From an uncultured Prevotellaceae bacterium (GTDB taxonomy: Bacteria > Bacteroidota > Bacteroidia > Bacteroidales > Bacteroidaceae), in assembly GCA_902770635.1 (NCBI GenBank), contig CACXTX010000024.1:1-47944 (forward strand): a stretch of 47,944 nt of DNA, given 5' to 3'. A program made the translations under genes and the position numbers. How positions within the stretch are numbered: position 1 is the stretch's first letter; every line of letters starts with the position of its first letter. Shown here in pieces: positions 36,034-44,606 of the stretch. The notes under the pieces were generated by a model. The model was not told the origin of the DNA. It worked only from the letters and a program-made list of their open reading frames with translations, and did no database searches.

Positions 36034-39000
36034 TTATTGATGAGTGAAAATAATCAGTTTATTTGTCTTCGAGGCATACGTGCTACCTTCTGAGCTAATA
36101 CTAACCTTATATAAGTACAAGCCTGTATGCAGCCGTCTGCCGCCATCTACGGTCAAATCCCAGTTGACGGTAAAGGTATTATTCGTGGACACTCCATTCT
36201 CTGAATGCGTCCACAGATGTCTTCCAGATGTGTCATACACATCCAGCATGACATCCATTTGCGAATTGACACGGTCGTGTACAATACGGAAAGTAGTCTG
36301 CGTCCTGGCAGGATTAGGGTAGCAGTCCACATCCAGAAACAGGGGTTCCAGCGATTTCTCCACCTTGAAAGCCAACTCGGCTGTCGTCGGATTATTCAGG
36401 ACATCCCATGCCGTGAAGCGCAGTTTGTGCTGTCCGTAGTCCAAGGCAGGAATACTGAACCCTACCCTACCTTTCTGATAACTTCCAAAGTCGAATTGGA
36501 AATAATCGTTCAGCGAGTAGGTCTTAGACATCTCCCCGTCTATCACCAGCAACAGGTCATGACCGATGCCGCTTCCTGAGGCGTTGATACCGTCATTGTC
36601 GCTGATCTCTGCCACGAAATAAGGCGTACTGTTCACGCTACCGCCATTGGTAAACGCGCTACTGTTCAGATAGCAATAGATATTAGGCCCTACCGTGCTC
36701 TCGCCCTGCTCTCCAGAACCGTTCAGCACCAGATTGTCACAGATGCCATTAGCCATGACGGTCTTTTCCGTATTCACGGCATAGAGATTCATCAGTGCAT
36801 TCTGGTCAGAGTATTTGATATCCTTCGGCACGGCAAAGGTGAATTTGAAACGGCCGTTCTTCACATAGTCATTGCCGTTATATACCGTATTCAGACGATC
36901 ATAGTAGACAAAGGGCTCATCGGCACCTTCGTCCGAGGGGTCGTTCAGCTTGCAGACCACCTTTTCCTTTACGTCGCGCATGATAGCAGTCAGGATTCCG
37001 TCGAAGTCCTTGTCTTCTTCATGCATGGCATTCTCCACGTGTCCTACCACAGTTGCTGTCAATCCAGCCTTCAACGTGAGGGTAGTCCCCCCCTCCATAG
37101 CAATGCCGTTGATAGAGTCCACCTTGATGTCGCGTGTAGGAATAGCCAGTCTGAGCGCAGGATCACCCAGCAACGTGTATTGCAGTTTGTTGGGTGTCTG
37201 GTCCAGCCTGGAAGTAATCAGTTCGTTCTTTGTCAGTCGCACCGCCTCGCCTATCGGCATGGGTTTTCCTGTCTTGTCCTGACTCAGCACAAAACGGGTG
37301 AATGCCATGTTCATCAATCTGTTGTAACTCTGATAAACGGTTCGCGTCGTACCATAGAAAGCAATGGCTCCACCTTTTTCATTAAAGAAAGCAGACTCAC
37401 CGATGTTTTCCTCCTGTCCGTCGAAAGGCATAATGTCACAAGAGGCTGTTACCCACAGCGGTAAGCGTAACGAAGACGCTACCTCGAAATCGTTCAGACG
37501 CAGCACATATTCGTGAGAGATGGCGTCAGCACGTCCGTGTCCTGAATAGTTCATCATCAACGCACCCTGCTGCATCTGCTGTTTGATAAGCCTCGTCACG
37601 TCAGGATAGGTATTTCCCGTCGATGAAGTCACCCTGGTATAAGCATCCCACATGATGCGCTTTACCAACAAGTTCGGATACAGCGCCTCAACCTGTCGGG
37701 CATTGGCATCGGCATCGGCCATGTGCTGGTTCTGATTACCGTCGTCCCCCATGAAACATAAAGTATTCTGCCAGGAGCCCGCCTCCTCGTTGTTCACATA
37801 ACTCTCTATCTTGTCAACGGCAACCTGTGCCTCGTCAGCCGTTCTTGCCGATATGCGACCTACAGCAACATCGGCCTTGTCGCTGGATAGCAAATCGCCA
37901 CCTTCGTTGTCATCTAACACACAGAAGTAATCATCCGACACATAACAACTGGTCTCGCTATACGAGTTCTCACTCTCATAGCATAGCAGGAAGTCACTGG
38001 GTGAACAGCCACTCCACGTACTCAGCAACATACGGTTGTCCCAGGCACCATCGCCCAACAGCAACAGATAACTGGGCATGTCCTCCTCGCTGTCGGCTCT
38101 GTCATAGAGCATCTTCAGATAACGTCGATAGGCATTGGCATCAGGTGTACCACTGGAGAACTCATTGTACAACTCATCGGCAGGAACAATTTGAACACGC
38201 ATACCATCCTCTTCCTCATGCAACAGTTTCAATCGCTCTGCCTGCCCTTTCAGCTTCTGGCTCTCCGGTATGATAATCACCATGTCAGCAGCCTCAGCGG
38301 CATGGTAGTTCTGGTTCGTAATGCGCCCCACCAGTTCGGGCTGTGCCCATGTCTGCGTCAGATCGGGCGCAGCTTGCGGACGTGACGCATAGATGGAAAT
38401 ATAATCCAGCCTTACCGTCCCACTACCCATCAGTGGAGTCAGCACAATCTTATTGGCCGCTTGCAGGTTAGACACATCGAATGTCATCTTTGCCGTTCGC
38501 ATCTTCTCCAGACTGCCATTCGCCGGAATCAGGACTGTACCAACTTCTACGTCATTGATAGCCACCTTGACCGATGCGCCACCCGATGCCGACAGGTTTA
38601 CCGTCATCTTACCATCGGTAGTGGTACCAGTCGAGCTGAGGTCGTAAGCGTAATTCGTACCCGCCTTCATTTCCTTGGCATCATAGAGGTTCCGTCCCCC
38701 ATGAAACCACGCATAGTCGTCAACCTCATACAGCGAACAATAGTCGTCGTCCAAAGGATAGTAGGTCTTCAAGAAGTCCTCCGTACTCAGGACATCAGCC
38801 TCCTCGTCATTCTCTGTCAGAAAATAATAGCCGAAATCAGAATAAGGATTACGCACACGCTGATGGTCACTATCCCAAGTCACAGGTCCAATGCCATAGA
38901 ATAGTTTCTTTCCATCCACCTCGCAAGTGGGCAACTCCTTCAAATCGTCCGTTTCTATCAGGTAGTCTTCTGTCAACTTCTCTGGTTGCAGCCCGCCTCC

Positions 39001-39597
39001 ATAGCCGTAGATCTTCACCTTGTTTAAACTGGTGAAGCCTGCTTTTTTGATTAAATCGTCAGTCAGTTGATAAATTCCCGTCTTGGGAATACGTATCTTG
39101 ATCCAGACACCCTCCCTTAAAACAGAGTTCTCTGCATAGCGTTCAGTAGCGTCTGCACGCCTGTTTCTTCTATTCACAAGACTTCTGCCTTTGATGTCCA
39201 GCATGAAGCTCACCAGTTTCTGATACTCCCCATTACGATAGACCAAAGGGACGAACGACAGATACAGCGTACCTTTCTTTCTTGACACCGTCATGCGCTG
39301 CTGGATGTCAGGCATGGCTTTCAGTGGTGCTCCCGAAATCTTCTGGTAGCGCTTCACGTCATCCTCACTCATAGTGATGAACTCAGGATAGGCAATGCTG
39401 ACACTATACACAGAGTCGGCATAATGGTTTCCTACAGGATAGGCGTAGGTAAATACGGGCAACAAAGAATCAATCTCGACCTCCTGAGCGGTCAGATTGA
39501 AAAACCGCTGCGCCACTGCGTGGCTAATGAATAGAGAACAATGTATAGTGAATAATGCCGTCAGCATCATCCACCTCAAGACTGCGTTTTGTTTCAT
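36034..39597 (-). CDS. porU: Type IX secretion sortase PorU (C25 gingipain-type)
   Basis: An approximately 1187-aa surface protease-sortase. It has a signal peptide ending SHAVAQ, an N-terminal domain like that of gingipains and the C25 catalytic domain with His in MMNYSGHGRADAISHEY (near 685) and Cys in LWVTASCDIMPF (near 720). The C-terminal 95 residues (VDCYPNPARTQTTFRI to SKTNKLIIF) form a type IX sorting-domain fold, as known for PorU. It cuts the sorting domain from cargo and attaches the cargo to A-LPS. I prefer the ATG at 39597; a GTG at 39606 is three codons upstream. The signal-peptide region is coded by heptamer tracts. Confidence 0.93.
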   Translation of the reverse strand: MKQNAVLRWMMLTALFTIHCSLFISHAVAQRFFNLTAQEVEIDSLLPVFTYAYPVGNHYADSVYSVSIAYPEFITMSEDDVKRYQKISGAPLKAMPDIQQRMTVSRKKGTLYLSFVPLVYRNGEYQKLVSFMLDIKGRSLVNRRNRRADATERYAENSVLREGVWIKIRIPKTGIYQLTDDLIKKAGFTSLNKVKIYGYGGGLQPEKLTEDYLIETDDLKELPTCEVDGKKLFYGIGPVTWDSDHQRVRNPYSDFGYYFLTENDEEADVLSTEDFLKTYYPLDDDYCSLYEVDDYAWFHGGRNLYDAKEMKAGTNYAYDLSSTGTTTDGKMTVNLSASGGASVKVAINDVEVGTVLIPANGSLEKMRTAKMTFDVSNLQAANKIVLTPLMGSGTVRLDYISIYASRPQAAPDLTQTWAQPELVGRITNQNYHAAEAADMVIIIPESQKLKGQAERLKLLHEEEDGMRVQIVPADELYNEFSSGTPDANAYRRYLKMLYDRADSEEDMPSYLLLLGDGAWDNRMLLSTWSGCSPSDFLLCYESENSYSETSCYVSDDYFCVLDDNEGGDLLSSDKADVAVGRISARTADEAQVAVDKIESYVNNEEAGSWQNTLCFMGDDGNQNQHMADADANARQVEALYPNLLVKRIMWDAYTRVTSSTGNTYPDVTRLIKQQMQQGALMMNYSGHGRADAISHEYVLRLNDFEVASSLRLPLWVTASCDIMPFDGQEENIGESAFFNEKGGAIAFYGTTRTVYQSYNRLMNMAFTRFVLSQDKTGKPMPIGEAVRLTKNELITSRLDQTPNKLQYTLLGDPALRLAIPTRDIKVDSINGIAMEGGTTLTLKAGLTATVVGHVENAMHEEDKDFDGILTAIMRDVKEKVVCKLNDPSDEGADEPFVYYDRLNTVYNGNDYVKNGRFKFTFAVPKDIKYSDQNALMNLYAVNTEKTVMANGICDNLVLNGSGEQGESTVGPNIYCYLNSSAFTNGGSVNSTPYFVAEISDNDGINASGSGIGHDLLLVIDGEMSKTYSLNDYFQFDFGSYQKGRVGFSIPALDYGQHKLRFTAWDVLNNPTTAELAFKVEKSLEPLFLDVDCYPNPARTQTTFRIVHDRVNSQMDVMLDVYDTSGRHLWTHSENGVSTNNTFTVNWDLTVDGGRRLHTGLYLYKVSISSEGSTYASKTNKLIIFTHQ
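39524..39558. repeat. Heptamer tract in the porU signal peptide
   Basis: Plus strand TAATGAA, TAGAGAA, CAATGTA, TAGTGAA, TAATGCC. On the coding strand it gives LFTIHCSLFIS. Confidence 0.75.
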
Positions 39598-39637
39598 ACT
39601 GTTCACTATTCATTTTTCACTAGCGCACTAGCGCGCA
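39597..39637. repeat. Heptamer tract across the porU start and the FAH gene end
   Basis: ATACTGT, TCACTAT, TCATTTT, TCACTAG, CGCACTA, GCGCGCA. It spans the porU start region, the gap and the last three codons of the FAH gene. Confidence 0.7.
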
Positions 39638-40245
39638 TTAAACTCCAATACCTTCCGGTCTTCCAACCAACCTTCCAGATGGTCGTCGATGTGTACTGGA
39701 CCTACGCCTACTGGCGTTCCCGTGTAGAGCAAATCGCCCGTCTTCAGCGTAAAGAACTGCGAGATGTAGCTGACGAGTTCGTCCACTTTGTAAAGCATGT
39801 CACTTGTACAGCCCTCCTGCACCGTCTTTCCGTTAATGTCCAGATGGAAGTGCAGAGCCTGAATGTCTCTCAGTTTCTCTTTCTCCACCCAGTCGCCAAT
39901 GACTGCTGAGCCATCGAATCCCTTACATATTTCCCACGGATGTCCGTCCTTGCGGGCTTTTCGTTGCCAGTCGCGTGCCGTAAAGTCGATACCTACGGTC
40001 ACCGCGTCGTAGTAACGGTGGGCAAATCTCTCAGGAATGCTCTTTCCCAGTCGGCAGATGCGCACCACCACCTCAGTCTCATAGTCCACCTGTTCACTCC
40101 AGTCGGGTATGAAGAAAGGCTTGTGGTCCTTCAACAATGCCGAGTCCGCCTTGGTGAAAATGACGGGTTGCTCTGGTTTATATAACGCTCCATCCAGCTC
40201 TTTATTGTGCTGGATATAATTCATTCCAACTGCAAAAATCTTCAT
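39628..40245 (-). CDS. Fumarylacetoacetate hydrolase family protein
   Basis: A 205-aa cytosolic FAH-fold enzyme, the short form that consists of the catalytic domain only. Metal-binding acidic residues are in DYETEVVVRI and the family sequence GDLLYTGTPVGVGPV is complete. Members cleave or hydrate acylpyruvates, oxaloacetate or related keto acids; the substrate is not predictable. It starts the unit that continues with porU, porV and ispF, with only 30 bp before the preferred porU start, and has a TATCTTTG element on its strand at 40265-40272. Its last codons run into a heptamer tract. Confidence 0.88.
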   Translation of the reverse strand: MKIFAVGMNYIQHNKELDGALYKPEQPVIFTKADSALLKDHKPFFIPDWSEQVDYETEVVVRICRLGKSIPERFAHRYYDAVTVGIDFTARDWQRKARKDGHPWEICKGFDGSAVIGDWVEKEKLRDIQALHFHLDINGKTVQEGCTSDMLYKVDELVSYISQFFTLKTGDLLYTGTPVGVGPVHIDDHLEGWLEDRKVLEFNAR

Positions 40246-40264
40246 AATCTTCTTAATTTTGTGG

Positions 40265-40272
40265 CAAAGATA
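40265..40272 (-). promoter_or_regulatory. -7 element for the FAH-porU-porV-ispF unit
   Basis: TATCTTTG on the minus strand, 20 bp from the FAH start. It is back to back with the -7 element of the divergent gene. Confidence 0.6.
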
Positions 40273-40294
40273 ATAAATTTTGATGAAAAACCAC

Positions 40295-40302
40295 TATCTT
40301 TG
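40295..40302 (+). promoter_or_regulatory. -7 element of the secreted hypothetical gene
   Basis: TATCTTTG on the plus strand 8 bp before the ATG at 40311, giving an almost leaderless message. The TTTG upstream (40279-40282) is too near for a normal spacer. Confidence 0.55.
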
Positions 40303-40310
40303 CAAACATT

Positions 40311-41288
40311 ATGCGAAAGATACTGATTGCCATATCGCTCTTCTGGATCACCCTTAGTCTCTATGCACAAGGGGACCCGCATAGCCTGCACCTCATGGGT
40401 ACTGCTCTGGAAGGTGCTGTCGACAGCGTGCGCCAGCAACTTATAGCCAACGGGTTTACCGAATGGGGACAGTCGGACGACGGCGAGGACCTGTACTTTC
40501 GCGGTAATTTCTATGGCATTCGCGCCAAGCTCATTCTCAGCCAGTCAACAGAGACTCATCTTGTCACCTCGGCCTATATCACCGTAGGACCTTACAGTAC
40601 AGAGGCCATGATTACCAAAAATCTACAGTATTTCCTTTATAAACTACAGAAAGAACATGGCGAGTTTACCCAGCGTGACGACTCCTATTTCTTTCTCGGC
40701 GACTACGGCAGCGTCAAGCTCTCCATTGCAGACAATGGCAACGGTTCTCGCGACATCCGCGTGTTCTACTACCCCAGCAGCGCTTTCTACAAGGATGCTG
40801 TCAGTCAGGGCTTCCACGGCCCTGTGCAGGAGGTGGTTACTGAGAATGCCGTTGCCGAGGAGCAGTTTATGCACTTCCTGCAAAATGGTCAGCTGGAGAA
40901 TCCCGACCTCATCCATCGCCAGTACAACCGTTACGGCTACCTGGTCAGCGCCCAGATGACCGAGCAGACGGGACACAGCACCGTGCAGTATGAATACGAC
41001 GATGACTTCCGGCTGAAGCAACGCATTCTGACCAATACCGAGGCCAATATCACCTATGTCAACGAGTACAGCTATAACGAGCAGGGTGACATTGCCACCC
41101 AACAGCAGAAGGTGTACGACAAGAACAAGGAGTGCATCCTCACCATTACTATGCGCAACAACTACCTAACACGCGACCAGCAGGGTAACTGGACCACCAA
41201 CTCGCTCAGCCTGTCTTATTGGGAGAAAGGACAACAGAGCCAACAGACTACCGTTCTCCAGAAACGCACAATCACCTATTGGGAGTAA
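40311..41288 (+). CDS. Secreted hypothetical protein
   Basis: A 325-aa protein with a signal peptide (MRKILIAISLFWITLSLYAQ). The N-terminal half (GTALEGAVDSVRQQLIANGFTEW, LYFRGNFYGIRAKLILSQS) looks like a small alpha/beta domain common in Bacteroidales exported proteins. The C-terminal half (YNRYGYLVSAQMTEQTGHS, YEYDDDFRLKQRILTNTEA, NEYSYNEQGDIATQQQKVY) has YD-like beta strands similar to RHS/YD proteins. No catalytic motif is visible. It is transcribed divergently from the FAH gene, with TATCTTTG at 40295-40302 eight nt before the ATG region. Confidence 0.8.
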   Translation: MRKILIAISLFWITLSLYAQGDPHSLHLMGTALEGAVDSVRQQLIANGFTEWGQSDDGEDLYFRGNFYGIRAKLILSQSTETHLVTSAYITVGPYSTEAMITKNLQYFLYKLQKEHGEFTQRDDSYFFLGDYGSVKLSIADNGNGSRDIRVFYYPSSAFYKDAVSQGFHGPVQEVVTENAVAEEQFMHFLQNGQLENPDLIHRQYNRYGYLVSAQMTEQTGHSTVQYEYDDDFRLKQRILTNTEANITYVNEYSYNEQGDIATQQQKVYDKNKECILTITMRNNYLTRDQQGNWTTNSLSLSYWEKGQQSQQTTVLQKRTITYWE

Positions 41289-41321
41289 ACCTCTAAACTT
41301 TTCCAGACAGCATATCGGTGT

Positions 41322-41894
41322 TTAGAAAGTATCTTTCAACACCTGTTCCACCACCTTTGGATAGTATTCCATTTCCAGCAGGTGCTCCTTCTCTGCTATA
41401 TCGTCCACGCTGTCGTTGGGCGACAATTGCGTCTTATATTGGGCTATGATCTCACCGCTGTCGCATACGGGAGTCACATAATGCACCGTCATACCGGTCT
41501 CCGTCTCGCCGGCAGCCTTTACAGCCTCGTGTACATGGTGTCCCCACATGCCTTTGCCGCCATACTTAGGCAATAGCGCAGGATGAATATTAATGATGCG
41601 ACGCGGGAAGGCGTTAATCAGGAAGTCGGGAACCAAGGGCAAAAATCCAGCCAACACAATAAAGTCTATCCCATACTTTTTCAACAAGGGCATCATTACC
41701 TGCTCATCGTTCAGTTCCACCTTAGGAGCCACAGCAGTAGGCACGCCCAACTTCTCGGCTCTCACCAACGCATAGGCATCTGCCTTGTTGCTGACCACCA
41801 GCGCACAGTTAACGCTGTCCGACCCTTTGAAATACCGAATCAGATTCTCACAGTTCGTTCCTCCTCCCGACACAAAAATGGCAATGTTTATCAT
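41322..41894 (-). CDS. purN: Phosphoribosylglycinamide formyltransferase
   Basis: A 190-aa cytosolic enzyme of de novo purine synthesis; it transfers a formyl group from 10-formyl-THF to GAR. Visible motifs are the nucleotide loop FVSGGGTNCENLI, the active-site INIHPALLPKYGG with catalytic Asn and His, and GMTVHYVTPVCDSGEII with the catalytic Asp. Length is normal for PurN. Its ATG overlaps the mutY stop by 4 nt (ATGA), so the two are translated from one message. Confidence 0.96.
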   Translation of the reverse strand: MINIAIFVSGGGTNCENLIRYFKGSDSVNCALVVSNKADAYALVRAEKLGVPTAVAPKVELNDEQVMMPLLKKYGIDFIVLAGFLPLVPDFLINAFPRRIINIHPALLPKYGGKGMWGHHVHEAVKAAGETETGMTVHYVTPVCDSGEIIAQYKTQLSPNDSVDDIAEKEHLLEMEYYPKVVEQVLKDTF

Positions 41895-42886
41895 CGTTTC
41901 TTAGTTTGTTTATTCACTTCGTTCAACATGATTTCCACGAGTCGTGGCACCCCATAGTCGTCCCACTCCTCTTCCCGTATCCAGCTGTAGTCCTCGGGCA
42001 ACGCAGGTTGCTCGTCAGGTTCCCACAGCCAGAAGTCGGCATAGATCACCCTGTGCGTCAGCACGTGCTTCACATCCTTCCGCATCAATCGGGCACCTTC
42101 AGGTATCTCGTCAACCAGCCAGGGTTCATACAGCCCCTGCCAGATGTCGCCTTCGCCACGACGATGAATGGCTGTCATGCCGTTATACCTTATATATATA
42201 TAGGTAAGCCTGCGTTCTTTTACCTTCAACGTTTTCTGCTTCACAGGCAGTTCGTTCACCCTACCCTCCCGCAGCGCCACACACGTCTCCTGCAGAGGAC
42301 ATAACATACATTGCGGCGACTGGGGCGTACACTGCATGGCACCAAAGTCCATGATTCCCTGGTTGTAGGCAGAAGCCTCGTTCTTGGGCAGCAGTTCCTG
42401 CGCCAGGGCCGCGAACTCCCGCTTGCCTTCCGTCGTGTTAATAGGCGTAGCAATACCGTAGTGGCGCGCCAACACCCTATATACATTACCGTCCACCACC
42501 GCAGCAGGCAGTCCGAAAGCTATCGAACCGATGGCCGCTGCCGTATAGTCGCCCACCCCTTTAAGGCGTTTGATGTCTTCCAGAGTCTGTGGGAATCCCC
42601 CCATCTCCACCACTTGCCGGGCAGCTTTATGCAAGTTCCTCGCTCTACTGTAATAGCCCAGTCCCTGCCACTCGCGCAACACCTCGTCCTCCGACGCTGC
42701 AGCCAAAAGTTCCACCGTTGGCCAACGTCTCATAAACCGCTCCCAGTAAGGTCTCCCCTGCTCTATGCGGGTCTGCTGCAAGATGATTTCCGACAGCCAG
42801 ATGGCATACGCATCCTTCGTCTCACGCCAGGGCAGCGCCCTTCCATACTCCCGAAACCATTGCAATATCGTCGTGGTGAAACTCAT
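41891..42886 (-). CDS. mutY: A/G-specific adenine DNA glycosylase
   Basis: A 331-aa base-excision repair enzyme that removes adenine opposite 8-oxoguanine. I chose the start at 42886 (MSFTTTILQWFREYGRALPWRETKDAY) because MutY begins there in other species and the promoter -7 element is 9 bp upstream; a longer frame to 42982 has no homology value. It shows LQQTRIEQG, the helix-hairpin-helix LKGVGDYTAAAIGSIAFG, catalytic Asp in VDGNVYRVLAR, and the [4Fe-4S] cysteines C-x6-C-x2-C-x5-C in CTPQSPQCMLCPLQETC. The C-terminal NUDIX-like 8-oxoG recognition domain is present. Confidence 0.96.
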   Translation of the reverse strand: MSFTTTILQWFREYGRALPWRETKDAYAIWLSEIILQQTRIEQGRPYWERFMRRWPTVELLAAASEDEVLREWQGLGYYSRARNLHKAARQVVEMGGFPQTLEDIKRLKGVGDYTAAAIGSIAFGLPAAVVDGNVYRVLARHYGIATPINTTEGKREFAALAQELLPKNEASAYNQGIMDFGAMQCTPQSPQCMLCPLQETCVALREGRVNELPVKQKTLKVKERRLTYIYIRYNGMTAIHRRGEGDIWQGLYEPWLVDEIPEGARLMRKDVKHVLTHRVIYADFWLWEPDEQPALPEDYSWIREEEWDDYGVPRLVEIMLNEVNKQTKKR

Positions 42887-42894
42887 AATCGCCA

Positions 42895-42926
42895 CAAAGG
42901 TACGAATAAGAAACGGGACTGCCAAA
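42895..42926 (-). promoter_or_regulatory. Promoter of mutY-purN
   Basis: On the minus strand TTTG (42926-42923), a 20-nt gap and TACCTTTG (42902-42895), 8 bp from the mutY ATG. It supports the shorter mutY start. Confidence 0.85.
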
Positions 42927-42974
42927 CGACAATCCCATTTTTCTTCGTTTTCTAGTCCTACAACGCGCCAAACA

Positions 42975-43595
42975 CTACTCAATACTGTTCATCAGGAAGT
43001 CAACAGCACCGTTGACACCAAATTTCCGAACATCCAGTGAGATGTCATAATTGGTAGCATCCAGCCACTCACGCCCCGTAAACGTCTTGGTATAGAGTTC
43101 GCGACTGTAGTCGTTGTCCACTATCATAGCTGCAGCATCATACTCACTGATATCATACTTCTCAGCAATGCGGCGTTTACGACAGTCCAAACTAGAGTGG
43201 ATGAAAATCTTCAGCGCATTAGGGTGATTAGCAAAGATGTCGAAGCCGCAACGACCCACGATAACGAACGACTCGTCCGCGGCTAAGCGCCTAATAGCGT
43301 CGCACTGCGCCTTAAACAGTTCATGACTCGTCTGTCCCTGCTCCTGCCCGTCATACTGGTTGCTAGACATGTAGTTACGATAGAAATTGGTAAAGTCGTC
43401 TCGCCATAGCGGATTACGAGTTTCTATTTTCTCCACGGCATCCTCTACCGCATTGATACGGGAAGCCACCTCGTTCAATATCTGCTTGTCGAGCAACTTC
43501 ACGCCAAGCCTGCGTGCTATTTCTGCTCCAATCTCGTGTCCACCCGTGCCGAATTGTCGGCTGATGGTAATAACAAATTTCTCCTCCTTGTTCAT
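42975..43595 (-). CDS. Cytidylate kinase-like family protein (second copy)
   Basis: A 206-aa P-loop protein paralogous to the one at 25489-26133: same opening (EKFVITISRQFGTGGHEIG) and same middle motif (FVIVGRCGFDIFANHPN). It ends in a short helix (NGAVDFLMNSIE). The -33/-7 promoter 43636-43667 reads directly into it, and the opposite strand carries a promoter for the DUF3467 gene, so the two genes are divergently transcribed. The substrate is unknown. Confidence 0.85.
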   Translation of the reverse strand: MNKEEKFVITISRQFGTGGHEIGAEIARRLGVKLLDKQILNEVASRINAVEDAVEKIETRNPLWRDDFTNFYRNYMSSNQYDGQEQGQTSHELFKAQCDAIRRLAADESFVIVGRCGFDIFANHPNALKIFIHSSLDCRKRRIAEKYDISEYDAAAMIVDNDYSRELYTKTFTGREWLDATNYDISLDVRKFGVNGAVDFLMNSIE

Positions 43596-43635
43596 ACCTT
43601 CACATGTTTTAATAAGTTAGTAATCTCTTTGGGGA

Positions 43636-43667
43636 CAAAGTTACGAAAAAACGAGCGAAATACCAAA
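43636..43667 (-). promoter_or_regulatory. Promoter of the second cytidylate-kinase-like gene
   Basis: On the minus strand TTTG (43667-43664), 20 nt, TAACTTTG (43643-43636). It is paired with the divergent promoter at 43682-43713. Confidence 0.8.
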
Positions 43668-43681
43668 TAAAACCAACAAAT

Positions 43682-43713
43682 TTTGGTTGTCTTGATAACT
43701 TTTACTATCTTTG
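43682..43713 (+). promoter_or_regulatory. Promoter of the DUF3467 gene
   Basis: TTTG at 43682-43685, a 20-nt gap and TATCTTTG at 43706-43713: an exact match to the phylum consensus, 24 bp from the start codon. Confidence 0.88.
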
Positions 43714-43737
43714 CAGCAAAAGTGAGATAGAACGAGT

Positions 43738-44055
43738 ATGAACGACAACAACAAAGAGCAGCAGAGTCTGCAATTGGAATTGCCACAGGATGTGGCACAG
43801 GGTGAGTATGCTAATTTTGCCATCATCACGCATTCGAGCAGTGATTTTATCATCGACTTTGCACGTGTGCTGCCCGGTGTACCGAAAGCCCAGGTGAGAA
43901 GTCGTGTGATTCTTGCACCAGAGCATGCCAAGCGTCTGCAGGCCGCCCTTCAGGAGAATATCATGCGCTACGAGAATGAGTTCGGCCCCATCCGCATTCC
44001 CAATCATCAGGCTGCCCCCACCGTCCCCTTTGACATCAACAAAGGAGAGGCTTGA
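43738..44055 (+). CDS. DUF3467 family protein
   Basis: A 105-aa small cytosolic protein matching the DUF3467 pattern: EYANFAIITHSSSDFIIDFARVLPGVPKAQVRSRVILAPEHA is the family core, and the rest is charged (PFDINKGEA at the end). The function is unknown; the family is widespread in Bacteroidetes. It has a perfect promoter (TTTG at 43682, TATCTTTG at 43706, 20-nt spacer). A hairpin with GGGGG/CCCCC arms lies 10 bp after the stop and may end transcription. Confidence 0.88.
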   Translation: MNDNNKEQQSLQLELPQDVAQGEYANFAIITHSSSDFIIDFARVLPGVPKAQVRSRVILAPEHAKRLQAALQENIMRYENEFGPIRIPNHQAAPTVPFDINKGEA

Positions 44056-44064
44056 TACTCCATC

Positions 44065-44088
44065 ACACGGGGGACCAGCCCCCTGTGT
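44065..44088. repeat. Dispersed G/C-arm hairpin, copy 3
   Basis: ACACGGGGG (44065-44073), loop ACCAG, CCCCCTGTGT (44079-44088), one bulged base. It lies just after the DUF3467 stop and probably ends that transcript. Confidence 0.6.
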
Positions 44089-44109
44089 CAGTAACATTCT
44101 CCACGAAAA

Positions 44110-44141
44110 TTTGGAATTTTCGAAATTACTTTGTATTTTTG
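44110..44141 (+). promoter_or_regulatory. Promoter of the MNT gene
   Basis: TTTG at 44110-44113, a 20-nt gap and TATTTTTG at 44134-44141, 27 bp before the MNT start. It shows that the toxin-antitoxin remnant still has its own promoter. Confidence 0.75.
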
Positions 44142-44167
44142 CAAATGAAACAAGTAATAAAGCGTAT

Positions 44168-44461
44168 ATGTTAGACAGAGCACAGACAATAGAAAAGCTA
44201 CAGTCATCCCGTCAGTACCTCAGCGAGCACTACGGGGTGAGTTCGATGCTCCTTTTTGGGTCAGTTGCCAGAAACGAACAAAAGGAAGACAGCGATGTCG
44301 ATGTGTGTGTAGAGATGAAACCCAATCTATTCAAGCAAGCTGGTGTAAAAGTCTATCTCCAAGAATTATTAGGTTGTTCTGTAGATGTTGTCCGCTTAAG
44401 GGAGAACATGAATCAATTGTTTAAACAGCAAATTCAAAAGTATGGAGTTCGAGTCTACTGA
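44168..44461 (+). CDS. MNT-type nucleotidyltransferase (MntA-like antitoxin)
   Basis: A 97-aa minimal nucleotidyltransferase. The active-site sequence is GSVARNEQKEDSDVDV, i.e. GSxxR followed by DxD, with the third carboxylate likely in CSVDVVRL. Such proteins are the AMP-transferring antitoxins of HEPN/MNT (type VII) toxin-antitoxin pairs. It has its own promoter (44110-44141). The expected HEPN partner begins 20 bp before the stop but breaks off after about 17 residues, so the toxin is missing here. The start at 44168 is the only one that keeps the normal N-terminus; a longer frame upstream overlaps the DUF3467 gene. Confidence 0.85.
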   Translation: MLDRAQTIEKLQSSRQYLSEHYGVSSMLLFGSVARNEQKEDSDVDVCVEMKPNLFKQAGVKVYLQELLGCSVDVVRLRENMNQLFKQQIQKYGVRVY

Positions 44462-44606
44462 AATCATTGAACAAATTTACGAGACTCTTAAGATATGGCA
44501 AAGATTACAAGAGAGCAATATGAGTTTGCATTGGCACGGATTGAAGAGCTGTTGCCAATGGTGGATGACAATACGCCAGCCAACGACCGCAATGCTGTGG
44601 AGTTGA
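44442..44606 (+). pseudogene. Truncated HEPN (DUF86) toxin stub
   Basis: The frame starts with ATG at 44442, overlapping the MNT gene by 20 bp as HEPN genes usually do. MEFESTEIIEQIYETL resembles the first helix of DUF86 HEPN proteins (from memory, ELALEVLSQIRNSLEKIQ). After residue 17 the frame runs inside the next gene, in a different frame, and ends at a TGA after 54 codons. No RxxxxH HEPN motif remains. This looks like a 5' fragment left when the HigA-like gene was joined; the similarity is short, so confidence is limited. Confidence 0.45.

Noticed and set aside
42887-42982. Extended N-terminus of MutY
   Set aside because: It overlaps the promoter elements and the added residues have no similarity to MutY; the start at 42886 fits the family.
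43913-44167. Longer upstream start for the MNT gene
   Set aside because: The extension overlaps the DUF3467 gene in another frame and lies upstream of the MNT promoter.
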